Part shown: piece after piece, positions 35,890 through 47,817 of the stretch
Position numbering within the stretch: the stretch's first letter is position 1
Layout of the letters: every line of letters starts with the position of its first letter
NCBI GenBank assembly: GCA_964058845.1
Contig: CAXKVR010000007.1
Span: 62,001 to 126,000 of the forward strand
Direction of reading: 5' to 3'
Source of the DNA: Carex sylvatica
Taxonomy: Eukaryota; Streptophyta; Magnoliopsida; Poales; Cyperaceae
DNA: 64,000 nucleotides
The notes under the pieces: generated by a model
Databases searched by the model: none
Told to the model about the DNA's origin: nothing
The model's input: the letters and a program-made list of their open reading frames with translations, nothing else
Program-made: the position numbers and the translations under genes

Positions 35890-36196
35890 TATTTTATCTG
35901 ATTGGACGTACAGCATTTTGCATCAATTGTTGGTGGAATCATGTAATTGCTACCACTTTTTTTTGTTTGTATTTCATTATCAATCAGGTAATTAAGAAGC
36001 CTTAATTTGTCAATGGAGCACCTTGATTTGGAAACAATCAAGTCCCTGTAAGAATTTAAGTTTTGAGTTGTATAAGCACATGAAAATTTCAAATGCAATA
36101 AATATTTTGTATTGTAAAGTAAAACTATATGAGATTGACATATCCAATTTTGTTTGAAATAATCTCTTCATTTACTCTTGGTAAGAAATTGCCTGC
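35890..36196 (+). other. relic duplicate of the arabinogalactan-peptide upstream region
   Basis: Segments such as AATTTGTCAATGGAGCACC then TTGATTTGGAA, CAAATGCAATAAATATTTTG and GAGATTGACATATCC align in order with 39140-39265 upstream of the arabinogalactan gene (AATTTATCAATAAAACGC.., GCAAATGTAATTAATTTATT, GAGACTGACATGCC). The relic continues past the foldback insertion at 38889 (CTGCCTCCTTGCTTAAATTA versus TTGCCTACTAGCTTATAATT). No coding part is seen. Confidence 0.55.
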
Positions 36197-38888
36197 CGAA
36201 ATTTTTATTTATATCCAAAAAACATATGAAATTTCAGAAACTATTCATGTTTTCGCATTTTTTCGAAATCTATTCAAACCGCAAATATTTTTTGCGATTT
36301 TAGACTGGATTTCAAAACCGAAAAAAAATTCCGGTTAAAAAAAAAGCCGCAATAATTTTTTGCGGTTCCAAACCAAAATGAATTTTTGCTATTTTTCATA
36401 TTACTTTGTGAATTAAATAGAAATATTTATAATTTATTTATTTTTTGTATTAAAATATTAGAAATATTTTATATATTTCTTTGAAAATAAATGAAATACG
36501 ATATAATTTAATTTATTAGAAAGACTGCTACAAATAATCTAGATTAACATTTTACATGCCGGATTTTTTTGTGGTTGTAAGAAAAAATAATATATTTTTT
36601 TATGAGTTATTGGAAAAAAATAAAAATATTTGGATTCTGAGTTATTGATCCCGGTTCAAAAGTCACTTCTAAGTATAAACAAAAAATATTGTCTTCCTTC
36701 TAGTAAATTTAATTTCTAAAAAGTTGTATCTATTTTTGAAACAAACAAAATTTCAAGTTATTTAATGATTGTTATTAAAAATAATTCTCAAAATAATACA
36801 ACTTTTTAGAAATTAAATGTACAAGAAAGATCACAATATTTTACGTATTACCTAGAAGTGGATTTTAAACCGGGATCAATAACTCAGAATTCAAGCATTT
36901 TTATTTTGTTCCAATAACTGATAAAGAAATATATTAATTTTTCTTACACCACAAAAAAATCCAGCATGAAAAATATTGATCCAGGTTCGGCCATTTTTAC
37001 TTAAACCCTAAAAAAAATGATTTTACAAAAGTGCCGCCCCCCCTCCTCCCCAGTTCATTTTTTTTCTAAAACTTCCCCAATCGTCCGGGGCAGGGTCCAC
37101 TAGGGACTTGACTGCCTGGGGGCCATGCGGTCCTCTATTTTTTTTTTTTTTATAGATCTGAATATTTTCATTTAAATAATTTTGTGAAGTTTTAGTTTTC
37201 TTGTTTAGGGTGTATGCCGAAAAATAAGACATTTGATATAGTGATGTGTGATGTTATAACTCTTTATAACTTTGATTTGATTTGTCGGTTGGATATCACA
37301 AGTCTAAAGACAACACTAATTAAGAACTTGGCCTTGATTCTTAATAATTTATTTTATTCAAATATACACAAGAAAATATGGTTAGATTGCATCAATGATG
37401 TTAACTTTTTTTTTAGAGAATAATTGGAGAGCGAGAGAGAAAATAATTGGATTATTTGATTATTGTCAACATATACCATTTGCTTGAATAAGAAAACGCA
37501 CACAATAAATAATAAATGCATTTTAAAATAATTCTATGGATAATTCTTGAATAATCTCTCAAGATTTTGACTAAATAAAATACCGATCGTTGTATGCCTA
37601 CCGTTAGTAGAAAACTTAAACTGAATTTTTAAGGCACTAAATGATATTTTTTTTTTAATTCTGATGCTTTGGATGCTTGGGGGTTCTCCTCTTTTAAAAT
37701 TTCGGATTCGTCTCGTCACCTCCTTTCCAAAAAGTGGTCATACACGCAAATCTGACTTTCTTAGCCAAAGTTATAGCTGTTTAAATTTTTTCAAAAGCCG
37801 AATTTTGAAAATTCATAACTAATTATAGAAAAATTCAAATAAATTAAAATTTGCATCAATTCTATGTGTTTTTGAATGCTCTACATGCTGGTATAATTAT
37901 TTTTATAGTTTGATCCATGTATCAGTCCAAACTTGTTGATTTATTAGCAGAGGTCAAATTTGATATTTTTAGTGCATTGCGTTATACCAGTGGTCTTTAC
38001 TTAGTGCTTGGTTGCTGAGTTTGAACTTGGTACCATATTAGAGGTCAGGCTAGGATGCTTTGTGCATGGACAGAGATCTAATTTGAGATTTGAACATATT
38101 TTAGTAGCTCTAAACTACTATTTTAGTACAAGAAATAAAGAGAAGAAGATCAACAAGCTATGAGAGCTGAAAAAATTTTGAATCAAGGCCAAGTCCTTAA
38201 TTAGTGTTATCTTTAGACTTGTGATATTCAATTGACAAATCAAATCAAAGCTACAAAGAGTTACGACATCAGTTCATAAATATATCAAATGTCTTATTTT
38301 CTGGCATACACTACTAAACAAGAAAACTAAAACTTCTCAAAATTATTTAAATAAAAATATCAAGATCTCTAAAAAAAAAAAAAAAAAAAGGAGGACTACC
38401 CTGCTCCCAGACGGTCAGGTCCCTAGTGGACTGCCCTTGCCCCGGGCAATTGGCGCAGTTTAAAAAAAAAAATGAATTGGGGGGCACTTTTGTAAAAACC
38501 TTTTTTTTAGGGTTTTAATAAAAATGGCCGATCTAGGTTATTTGTAGCAGTCTTTCTAATAAATCAAATTATATAATATTCCATCTATTTTAAAAAATAT
38601 ATATAAAATATTTCTAATATTTCAATACAAAAAATAAATAAATTATAAATATTTCTATTTAATTCAAAAAATAATATGAAAAATACAAAAAATTCATATT
38701 GGTTTGAAACCGCAAAAAATTATTGCAGTTTCTTTCTTTTTTTTATTGAAAGCGCAATTTTTTTTGCAGTTTTGAATTTGAAAACCGCAAAAGTTTTTTT
38801 GCAGTTTGGGTAGATTTCGAAAAAATACGAAAACCTGGATAGTTTCTGAAATTTCATATTTTTTTTGGATATTAATAAAAATTTCAGA
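36197..38888. mobile_element. large foldback element (arms about 0.8 kb)
   Basis: The left arm (36197-37345, including a 439-bp nested insertion) is inverted at 38160-38888. Shared landmarks are GAAATTTTTATT then ATATCCAAAAAA at the tips, ACCGCAAAAATTTTTTGCGGTTT-type segments, the C-rich block near 37030-37120 versus 38390-38460, and ATTAAGAACTTGGCCTTGAT near the loop. Flanks ATTGCCTGC (36188-36196) and ATTTCCTGC (38889-38897) match at 8 of 9 bases, a likely 9-bp target duplication as in Mutator-like elements. The loop (37350-38160) has no coding features. Confidence 0.72.
36543..36981. mobile_element. foldback MITE nested in the large foldback's left arm
   Basis: Terminal sequence CATGCCGGATTTTTTTGTGG is inverted at the right as CCACAAAAAAATCCAGCATG; inner parts GAGTTATTGATCCCGG and CCGGGATCAATAACTC also pair. 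The opposite (right) arm of the host foldback lacks this insertion: around 38530-38560 it reads continuously across the site, which confirms an insertion. The target duplication is unclear (possibly GAT). Confidence 0.8.
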
Positions 38889-39337
38889 ATTTCCTGCCTC
38901 CTTGCTTAAATTAGAATATAGTGAAATTTTTCATGCAAGTATGAAACAATAAATTAAATTTTTTTTCAATTAATTACATGAAGAATGCCATCATAAATCA
39001 TATTTTTGCACTTTTGTGAAAGAAATTTGTTTAGAAAAAAACCAAAAGTGTTATTTTCATTAATAAGAAGGAATTAGTTTTAAAACCCATACCTCTCAGG
39101 TAAATAATATTTTAATCGCTATATCCAAATTAATTATATGTAGACGTTTAATTTATCAATAAAACGCTGTGATTTGGAACCTAAAAAGTCCATTTACATC
39201 AAAATTGCAAATGTAATTAATTTATTTGATTGAAAGTAACATTGAGTGAGACTGACATGCCGTGTTTAGCATTTATTTCTCCAGAATTTCTTGCCTACTA
39301 GCTTATAATTTAAACCCCCACCATTCATAAATTTGCC

Positions 39338-39345
39338 TATAAATA
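39338..39345 (+). promoter_or_regulatory. TATA box of the arabinogalactan peptide gene
   Basis: TATAAATA lies 70 bp upstream of the ATG at 39408, so transcription would start near 39370, giving a leader of about 40 bases. Confidence 0.75.
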
Positions 39346-39407
39346 CCATCGATCCCTCCTGCAGGTTCTATTGTACCAAATTCTTCTCTCACTTTATTAT
39401 TCACACA

Positions 39408-39638
39408 ATGAAGAGATCTTTTGTGGCACTCATTGTGTTTGCTATAATGATGTTTGTCACAGAGGCACAAATTGCTCTTACCCCTACCCCCACACCTGCC
39501 CCTGCCCCTGCACCTGTTCCATCTCCAATGGTTATGGCTGATATGGCATCAGACATGTCTGCTGCAGCCATTGCCATGCCAATGTTTGGTCTATCCGTTT
39601 CTGTTGTCATGGTTCTCTTCGGGTACCTATATATCTGA
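39408..39638 (+). CDS. arabinogalactan peptide (AG peptide), GPI-anchored
   Basis: A 76-residue protein from ATG 39408; an upstream in-frame ATG at 39333 precedes the TATA box and is not used. It has a signal peptide MKRSFVALIVFAIMMFVTEA with predicted cleavage before Gln, then a short mature part with LTPTPTPAPAPAPVPSP, the Thr/Ala/Ser-Pro glycomodule whose prolines are hydroxylated and O-arabinogalactosylated. MADMASDMSAA follows as the probable GPI-attachment zone and a hydrophobic tail FGLSVSVVMVLFGYLYI is removed on anchoring. This is the standard plan of plant AG peptides, which sit on the outer face of the plasma membrane and in the wall. The frame, promoter and stop are intact, with no introns. 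Upstream sequence is partly duplicated at 35890-36196. It is the most credible functional gene in the window. Confidence 0.87.
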   Translation: MKRSFVALIVFAIMMFVTEAQIALTPTPTPAPAPAPVPSPMVMADMASDMSAAAIAMPMFGLSVSVVMVLFGYLYI

Positions 39639-40204
39639 TCAGACGTTGAGCTTGGTTCCTACCTTGTTTGGTTTGATTTAGAATTATGATAGTTTGGTTT
39701 ATACAATGCTGAGCATACTTCATATATGCATGATGTTATAATAATTTTCATTCTTTGTATATATCAGTTATGGAGATAGTGTAATAAGCGACCCGTTAGG
39801 CACTAGAGCGTCGTATTATATGTAAGATCTATACTTCTTATTGTACACAGCCATTGAGTATATATATACATATTGTGCTTATACTTGTATTAGAAGTACC
39901 ATAGGCGTATCATGGCCTGTTTCTAATTATTAGAACTGGAATGTTTTGACTTTTTTTATTTTTTCTGTTAATTTGAGAACAAAAAAAATATGGCTCTGTC
40001 CCGAGAAATTGCCTTTAAAATAACCATCTTAGTAATTGGGACTTTTTGGCCAGAAAAATGAATACCAAACCCTTCTATATATGAAGGATGCCCATTGAAT
40101 TTTCAAGTTGAGCGGAATTGATCCATATTTTAATTGGACTGTCCAGAATCCAAACTTATAATTTTAGGTACCGTAGAGGATGCAGACTCACCCTCTATGA
40201 GTTC
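39639..40204. other. 3' flank of the arabinogalactan gene
   Basis: 3' UTR-like AT-rich DNA with AATAA-type signals (near 39783). No further gene. It ends with AGTTC (40200-40204), the left target duplication of the gypsy element. Confidence 0.5.
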
Positions 40205-42850
40205 TGTGACATAATGAATTTTATAATAAATATTTTATACTGACTGATTGAGTTAAGGCGTTAAGAATCGAATAATAAATATAGAAAAACGGTCCAGTGC
40301 GGATGGATGACCCGCACTGCGGGTGGCTTCACCCGCACTGGGACAAGTTCTTTAATAAACGGCTGCAATTTCTCTGGGTGCGGATGGTGGTGCGGATGGG
40401 CACACGCACTGCGGGTGAGTTCTATACTCTTCTGAAAATTTCGCTAAGTACTGAATGCGGATGGGAGCATCCGCACTGGCCTCAGTGCGTCCGCACTAGG
40501 CTCGGACATTTTTCTGCGCCGTGAGTGCGGCTGGACGGATCCGCAGTGCGGATGATTGATCCGCACTGGGGTGTGTTTGTTATTTGCGCAGTGAATGCGG
40601 CTGGATGGATCCGCAGTGCGGATGGTTGGTCCGCACTGGGGTCTGTATTTCTGTTATTCTTGTTATTTTGAGGGACCTATTTGCAAAATGGATTAAATAA
40701 ACATCTTCTCTCTTTCTCTTTCATCTTTTTAATAAATAAAATATTACATAAGGGCTTATTTGTAATAAATATTTTCAAGTTGTTAAATATTAAAAAGTTG
40801 GAGGGTTTATTTGCAAAATTTCAAATATTAAATCAAATTTCTTTCTTCTTCTTCTTTCATTCCGCCGTAACATTAATAAAAATTCGTGAGGCTAGGTTTA
40901 GCCGAAGCAAAAAGGAAAAGAGAGAGAGAGAGAGAAATTAAGCGCGGAAACTGATCGGACTGACCGGAAAATCGAGATTCGAGCTGAATTGACGATCCTT
41001 GATCGATTAGAAAGCTTCAATTTGGTATATATTTCTCCCTTGGTAATTTCTTGAAAACCCTAATTTATTCGATTTGTCATGATTTCGGTTGAAACTTGTG
41101 ATTAGGGTTTCGTAATCGAGTTCTAGCTCGATTAGTTGTTAATTTGTGATAATTGATACGATTTATCTTCCTTTTCTCTTGGAAACCCTAATTTCATTTG
41201 ATTTGTTATATTTTGGTGAAATTCGAAGTCGAATTTGATTTGAAATGTTATAACTTGATAATCGGATTGATTTTCTTGTGGAATTTGGAATTGAACTAAG
41301 GTTTTTGGGTTGGGTCGTAATGGAAAAGAATTGTGATAGTTTCAAGTGAAACTCTGGAAATTGTTGGAATTAATCGAGTTATAACTTCGTAAAACATATC
41401 GATTCATGTTGTTTATTCAGGACTACCGATTGAATTGGAATTCGAATTAGGGTTTGGTAATGGTGTTGACCTATCCGATATTAATCGAACGCGTTAATCG
41501 AATTTAACGTGTAAAATAGGTGGTAATTATACGAGACAAAGGATTTCTGGATCGTTCGAGACGCCTGAGCCTTAGTCGAGCGTGCTATTACTCAGGTGCG
41601 GGGTTTCTGGACTTGTTTGATATTTTCTATTCAGAAATTAAACTGTGTTTTGATTCATGTAATTAAACTGTGTTTCGATTCATATGCATTGCATTGCCCA
41701 AATAAAGTGAAACTCGAATTGTTTAATCTGATTGATTTGCATGCTGGTATGGTTATTATTTGTGTTGATCTGAATGATCTGATTTGGAATTAAAGTCACC
41801 GTGCTTTATATCACCATCGGTTGGTGGATATGGTATTATGGTCATCCACCGTGATGACGTCACCCAGGGGGTGAATCCGGATTTGTCAAGTCTGTGCACG
41901 GACTGTGACGCTCAGTGTTCTAAAGCTTTAGATCGTCTGACTTTCGGCAGTTCCCAGTACCGGTTGGGACGAAGGGTAAGTGACTTTGTACTATGATTTT
42001 GGATGTGGTGACTGTGTATCGGATGGCATTACCCAGGGGGTATTGCGTTTGGATGGTCAGTTGGATTTATATGGATTTCCGGATATGAATTAGAACCAGA
42101 CTTTTAATTAAACAGTTAAGCCTGTAACTACAGATGAGTGTCATGAGAAAAGGTTTTACCTGGTACAGCCGTCTGTAGGTGTCTGTAACCCTACAGATGA
42201 GTGGGAACGAATTGGGGTCCAGTTTGGTGGAACATCTGTAGTTACTACCAGATATTCTGAAATCGAGTTAAACCAAATATTGTGTGCTTGAATTTCATCT
42301 TGGCAATTCCTGAATTTTGATTTCATTTGAATAAATGTTGTCGGGTTTGTGTATTGATGTTTATATATGATTATAAACTGATTTGAGCTTTATTTGTGTT
42401 TACTTTTTGAATATAATCTTTGATTGCAAGTCCAGGGACGATTTGTGGCAATTTATCGCACTGAGAATTCAATTCTCATCCCCTCTTTTGGGTTAATTTT
42501 TCAGGTACCGGTTCGGTGGATCCGAGAGAGACACGAGGTCGGTAGGCCTGGGTTTCACCGTTGCTTAGCTGTCTGGTATTGTGACTAGAGACATGTATAG
42601 ATTTATGTTTTGATTGTATATATATATGTGTTCTCTATGTCATTTGGTGATACGTATCCATCTAGATACGGATTTTGTATGATATTACCTGACCAGTTGG
42701 GATTTGTGAACTGTTTTTCTTAGTTATTTGTTGATTTTGTTGGTGTGTTTTACTTTCTATTATATCGTACTTGCCTTGTAGGCATACGGGCAACTGTATG
42801 TCTACGGCAGGAGGCACCCGTCACGCCTCGTGGGGCTGCGGGGTGTGACA
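40205..42850 (+). repeat. 5' LTR of the Tekay-like element (2646 bp)
   Basis: Begins TGTGACATAATG and ends GGGGTGTGACA. It includes the TGCGGAT/ATCCGCA hairpin array at 40293-40640. It has a 20-bp segment near 40484 that is absent from the 3' LTR, lost or gained between CCGCACT repeats. Short open frames within it are not genes. Confidence 0.93.
40293..40640. repeat. inverted TGCGGAT / ATCCGCA array in the 5' LTR
   Basis: About fifteen copies of GTGCGGATG, GTGCGGCTGG, ATCCGCACT and CCCGCACTGCGGGTG in both orientations form many potential short hairpins. The same array, 20 bp shorter, is at 47906-48233 in the 3' LTR. The array is GC-rich in an otherwise AT-rich LTR and lies in the presumed U3. 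Confidence 0.8.
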
Positions 42851-42864
42851 GGTCCTTCCCCGGT

Positions 42865-42876
42865 TGGTATCAGAGC
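42865..42876 (+). other. primer-binding site (initiator tRNA-Met type)
   Basis: TGGTATCAGAGC, the usual complement to the 3' end of plant initiator tRNA-Met, 14 bases after the end of the 5' LTR. Confidence 0.9.
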
Positions 42877-43003
42877 ATGGTTTAGAACCTGAACCAGACT
42901 TTTTTGGATACGAGAGTGGTATACGTATTAATGGGGTCGTCGCGACTATACGAATTTCGTATGATATATCGAATATTATAAGCTAACTTTGTTTATTCAG
43001 AAA

Positions 43004-45739
43004 ATGGAAACACCACACCGAGGTAGAGGTAGACCTCGGAGGAATCAGGAATTGATTATCGAGCCGGCTGCTGATCAGGCTGGGGCTGGTCCAGCTGGTG
43101 CTGAGGGAACTGGTGGCGTTGGAGGAGCGCCAGATAGAGACCGGGACATAGATGACCGGCTGATTGCGGCCTACGAGAGAGGTCGCCAAGCAGAGATGCG
43201 GAATGCAGCACCGGTGGTTCACGGTGGTGCACCCGAAGAGTTTAGAAGGCTTTATGACTCGTTTCTGCGCTTGAATCCGCCGCGCTATGATGGAACCGGC
43301 GGGTATGCGGCAGCCGAGGAATGGCTGGCGCAAATAAATGCAAAGCTAAACTTATGCCGCGCACCTGAGGATGACAAAGTAGAGGTAACTGAGCAGCAAT
43401 TGGAGGGTGACGCAAGGTTTTGGTGGGATGGGGCCCGACGCAGTTATGTCGGGGAGGAAGCGAGAATTCCGTGGGAATGGTTTGAGCAGCAGTTCAACCG
43501 GAGATTTCTGAGTAATATCCAACGTGAAGCGTTGCGGAGAAAGTTTTTGGAATTGAAGCAAAATGGGCGTCCGGTGGGGGATTACAATAGTGAGTTTCTG
43601 GCGTTGTCGCGGTATGCATCAGATATTCAGAATGACGCGGCAAGGTATCACAGGCATTACTTGGATGGTTTGGATGGAAATATCTCGATGATTGTTGATA
43701 CTCCGACTGCTACGGAGTTGCAATCTATGATGGATCATGCAGAGCAGATAGAGATGCATGGTAAGCGGAGGAAAGAGCAACTGACCGAAAGAAATGTAAA
43801 ACAGAAGGATGCTCAGAGTGGGCAAATGTCGAGGTCGAGGGGAGGACCATCATTTGCTAGACCCCCTCGGTCGAATATGGCGCCGAGACCTCCGTTTAGA
43901 CAGACCTCTATGCCGGGTTTTAGACCGGTGATTCCTTCGCAATGGTGCCGATCGTGCAATCAAGCGCACGATGAGGTTGAGTGTAGGCGCAAGACTAGCG
44001 CTTGTTTCATATGTGGTACCGCGGGACATTGGGCGAGGGAGTGCCCGAATGCGCTTATGAGAATGCGAGGCGCTGGTAGCGCGGGAGGGTCCGCTAGCGT
44101 TGGGCGCGGAGCGCCAACGTGGCGTGGACGTGGTGCATCTCAAGCTGGCGGGGCTAGCGCTAGCAGGGCTAGCAGCGCCGGTAGCGTCGGCAGGGTTAGC
44201 GGTGCTGGCAGCATCGGCAGAAACGACGGCAGGGCGGCGGCGCATGCGCTTAACATAGCTGGAAATTCGCGCAACGCTGCAACTGTGCTGGGTGATGGCC
44301 AGACTGACGTCATGACAGGTATACTCTCTATATCTGATCAGGATGCGTATTGTTTGATTGATACGGGGTGCAGCCATTCTATTGTGTCGAGGGAATTGGT
44401 AGAAAAAGGGAGTTGGCCAATTGAGATATGTAATCAGGTTGTAAATGTTCAAACCCCGTTTGGTTCAACTGATCAAGGAATCACTTTATGCCGAAACCGA
44501 AAGATTAAGATAGATGGGAGGGAGTTCGAGGCGGACTTGTTGGTAATGGAGATTATCGGTTACGACGTGTTATTGGGTATGGACTGGTTAACGAGACACG
44601 CTGCTACTATTGATTGTCCGCATCGTCGGATCCATTTCGCGAATTCGAGAGGTATGTCTTGCATACTCAATTGTAGAGAAATTGGAAAACTAACACCGTG
44701 TATTTCGGCTGTAGAGATGAAACATTTGTTAGAATCTGGGTGTGATGCTTACTTGGCGGCCGTGGTTTATGCGCCTGCGGCAGTTCCAGATATCAGCACC
44801 ATTCCGGTGGTTTCGGAATTTATGGATGTATTTCCGGAAGAGATTGTAGGGTTGCCACCAGAGCGAGAAGTGGAGTTCGGTATCGAACTGGTACCGGGCA
44901 CAACACCGATTTCTAAAGCGCCGTATCGAATGGCACCGGCAGAACTAAAAGAACTCAAGGCGCAGTTGGAAGATATGTTGGAGAATGGATTTATCAGACC
45001 TAGCACGTCACCATGGGGCGCGCCAGTATTATTTGTCAAGAAGAAAGATGGAACATTGCGGTTATGCATTGATTACCGCGAGCTGAACAAGGTAACTGTG
45101 AAGAATAAATATCCGTTACCTCGGATTGACGATCTGTTTGACCAGTTACAGGGATCTTCAATATATTCAAAGATTGATCTGAGAACAGGGTATCACCAGC
45201 TGAGAATACGGCCGAGCGATGTGGATAAGACAGCGTTCCGTACAAGGTACGGGCATTATGAATACCTGGTTATGCCGTTTGGGCTGACGAACGCACCGGC
45301 AGCGTTCATGGACTTGATGCACCGTGTATTTCACGATCTGTGGGATTCTACAGTTGTGGTGTTCATTGATGATATACTGGTGTATTCGCGCTCGCGAGAA
45401 GAACATGAGGTACATCTTAGAATTGTGTTGCAAAGATTGCGTGAACATCAGTTATTCGCAAAGTTGTCGAAATGTGAATTTTGGTTGGAGGAAGTTACCT
45501 TTTTGGGGCATGTGGTTTCTGGAAAAGGGTTAGCGGGGGATTCCGAAAAGATTCGGGCTGTGACAGATTGGAAAAGGCCGGAGACAGTTACTGAAATTCG
45601 CAGCTTTCTGGGGTTAGCCGGGTACTACAGGAGATTTGTACTCGGATTTTCGCGGTTAGCCGCGCCACTTACAAAATTATTGCACAAAGGCGTGAAATTT
45701 GATTGGGGTACCGCGCAAGATAAAAGTTTTGAGGATTAA
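43004..45739 (+). pseudogene. Gag-protease-RT part of the Tekay-like polyprotein
   Basis: Starts at [13 protein letters not shown]; an in-frame ATG 15 bases upstream is possible. Residues about 75-230 form the retrotransposon Gag domain (FWWDGARR). A zinc knuckle C-x2-C-x4-H-x4-C ([14 protein letters not shown]) is at about residue 333, a Ser/Gly/Ala/Arg-rich linker follows, the aspartic protease DTG is at about residue 453, and reverse transcriptase has [20 protein letters not shown] and the catalytic FIDD (codons 45362-45373, about residue 787). It stops at TAA 45737-45739, in the RT/RNase H connection, because of a small frame change relative to the downstream frame. Tekay elements normally encode one polyprotein, so this copy cannot make it without frameshifting. 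Antisense frames are shadows. Confidence 0.92.
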
Positions 45740-45771
45740 AGAGTCGGCTGGTATCCGCGCCAGTCCTTGCT

Positions 45772-47766
45772 ATGCCGACTGCTGATAAAGATTACACGGT
45801 TTATACCGATGCATCTCGATTGGGTTTGGGTTGCGTATTGATGCAAGATGATCATGTAATTGCCTACGCATCTCGGCAATTGCGACCGCACGAGCAAAAC
45901 TACCCGACGCATGATTTGGAGTTAGCGGCGGTGATATTTGCGCTAAAGATTTGGCGGCATTACTTGTATGGCGTGAAATGCCGAATCTATACTGATCATC
46001 AAAGTCTGAAATACATCTTCACGCAAAGGGAGTTAAATTTGAGACAAAGGCGGTGGTTAGAATTGATGAAAGACTATGACTTGGATATCCAGTATCATGC
46101 AGGAAAAGCGAACAGTGTAGCAGATGCATTGAGCAGAAAGAGTCAGGTAAACCTGGTGTCGGTGATTACAAGTGAAACTCATCTTCTCGAGGAAATGCGC
46201 AGAATGGAAATACATGTTGGCGCGTCACGCGAATTAGCGTTGGAAGTCGCATCTAAATGTAATAAAAGTGAGGTTGGGACTAGCGCAACTGCAATTGCGT
46301 CGGTTGTGCTAGCAGCGGTTGAAATCCGATCGGAATTACACAAGCAAATTCGTGCAGAGCAACAGAATGATCCGAGATGTCAGAAATTCAAACTGCACTA
46401 TGAGTCAAACGCAGATTCACCGTTTCAAGTTCAAGTAGATGGCATCTTGCGGTTTCACGACCGCATTTGTGTACCAAGTAATTCGGAGTTGAAAGATCTG
46501 ATTTTGTCAGAGGCGCACAATTCGGGATACGCTATCTATCCGGGAGAGGTAAAGATGTATCAAGATCTAAAGAGATATTTTTGGTGGCCAAAGATGAAAA
46601 AGGAAGTACAAAGGTACGTTGAAAAGTGTCAAATATGTCAGCAAGTTAAAGCGGATCGGCAGAGAAAAGCAGGATTGCTAAGACCGCTGGAAATACCTAC
46701 AAGGAAATTTGAATCAATCACGATGGATTTCGTAAGTGGATTTCCGAGAGCTGTCGGAAGGTATAATACAGTTTGGGTGATTGTGGATCGGTTAACGAAG
46801 ATAGCGCATTTCATTCCGCTTCGAATTAAGACATCTGGGCCAGAATTGGCGGAATTGTTTCTGAAATATCAGTTTAAGTACCATGGTTGCTCGCGCAATA
46901 TTATTTCTGACCGAGATCCTCGGTTCACTTCTCATTTCTGGGAGAGTTTTCAAGAAACAATGGGTACCAAGTTGAGATTCAGCACTGCGCACCATCCTCA
47001 GACTGACGGTCAGTCTGAGCGCACCATTCAGACACTGGAAGACATGTTGCGCTCCTGCGCGCTAAGTTTACAAGGTTCGTGGGTTGATCATTTGTATCTG
47101 GTGGAGTTTGCGTATAACAACAGTTATCATTCGAGCATTGGTATGTCACCGCAAGAGGCGCTGACAGGGCAGCAATGCCGTACTCCATTGTGGTGGGGAC
47201 CAACGGGTACCTATCCACCTACAGGGCCGCAAATGTTAGAAGAAATTGCTGAGAAAACAAAGATGGTTCTGAGTCGGCTCAAGTCGGCTCAAGAAAGGCA
47301 AAAGAAATATGCTGATATTCACCGAAGACCGTTGGAATTTCAAGAAAGTGATCACGTATGGCTTCGAGTTTCGCCTGTCAGAGGCGTGCATCGATTTGGT
47401 GTTTCGGGCAAGCTAAGTCCTCGATATATTGGGCCGTTCCAGATTTTGCGACGAGTTGGACCGGTTGCATACGAGCTTGCACTACCACCAGCGTTGGACC
47501 GGGTTCATCCGGTATTCCATGTATCACAGCTACGCAGATATGTGCGAGATCCGTCGCATTGTATTGATCAGTCGGGTTTACACGTACAAGATGATCTGAC
47601 ATATCAAGAAGAACCAATGCAGATATTGGATCGAAAAGAGCAACGGCTACGAAGCAAAGTGATTCGGCTCGTGTTGGTAAAATGGGGACGCCATTCCGAT
47701 AAGGAAGCGACGTGGGAGCTCGAAGAGAGCATCCGAGAAAAGTATCCGGAGTTATTCGACAATTAA
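45772..47766 (+). pseudogene. RNase H-integrase-chromodomain part of the Tekay-like polyprotein
   Basis: This frame continues the polyprotein. RNase H begins with [14 protein letters not shown]; integrase has a zinc-binding region with [11 protein letters not shown] (about residues 248-258) and C-x2-C in KCQICQQ, then the D-D-E core with Asp at about 319 (TMDFVSGFP), Asp at about 380 (SDRDPRF) and Glu at about 416 (DGQSERT), spacing close to D-x60-D-x35-E. The second His of the HHCC finger, normally in a HPG triplet, is Tyr here (codon 46537-46539). The C-terminus [16 protein letters not shown] is the chromodomain-like end, which in chromoviruses steers integration to heterochromatin. The true start lies in the preceding frame, not at this ATG. 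Confidence 0.92.
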
Positions 47767-47803
47767 GGTACGAAATCAAGTTCAGCGGACTGAACTTCAT
47801 TTT

Positions 47804-47817
47804 AAGGGGGGGAGAAA
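47804..47817 (+). other. polypurine tract
   Basis: AAGGGGGGGAGAAA lies directly before the 3' LTR and would prime plus-strand synthesis. Confidence 0.9.

Noticed and set aside
39401..39610. Gly/Ala/Val-rich frame antisense to the arabinogalactan peptide
   Set aside because: A shadow of the Ala-Pro repeat on the coding strand.
40297..42000. Several short open frames repeated identically at 47910-49590
   Set aside because: They lie in the two LTRs of the gypsy element; duplication reflects the LTRs, and the frames have no known domains.
42989..47766. Endogenous pararetrovirus
   Set aside because: There is an integrase, chromodomain-like end, LTRs, PBS and PPT, and no movement protein; this is a Ty3/gypsy retrotransposon.
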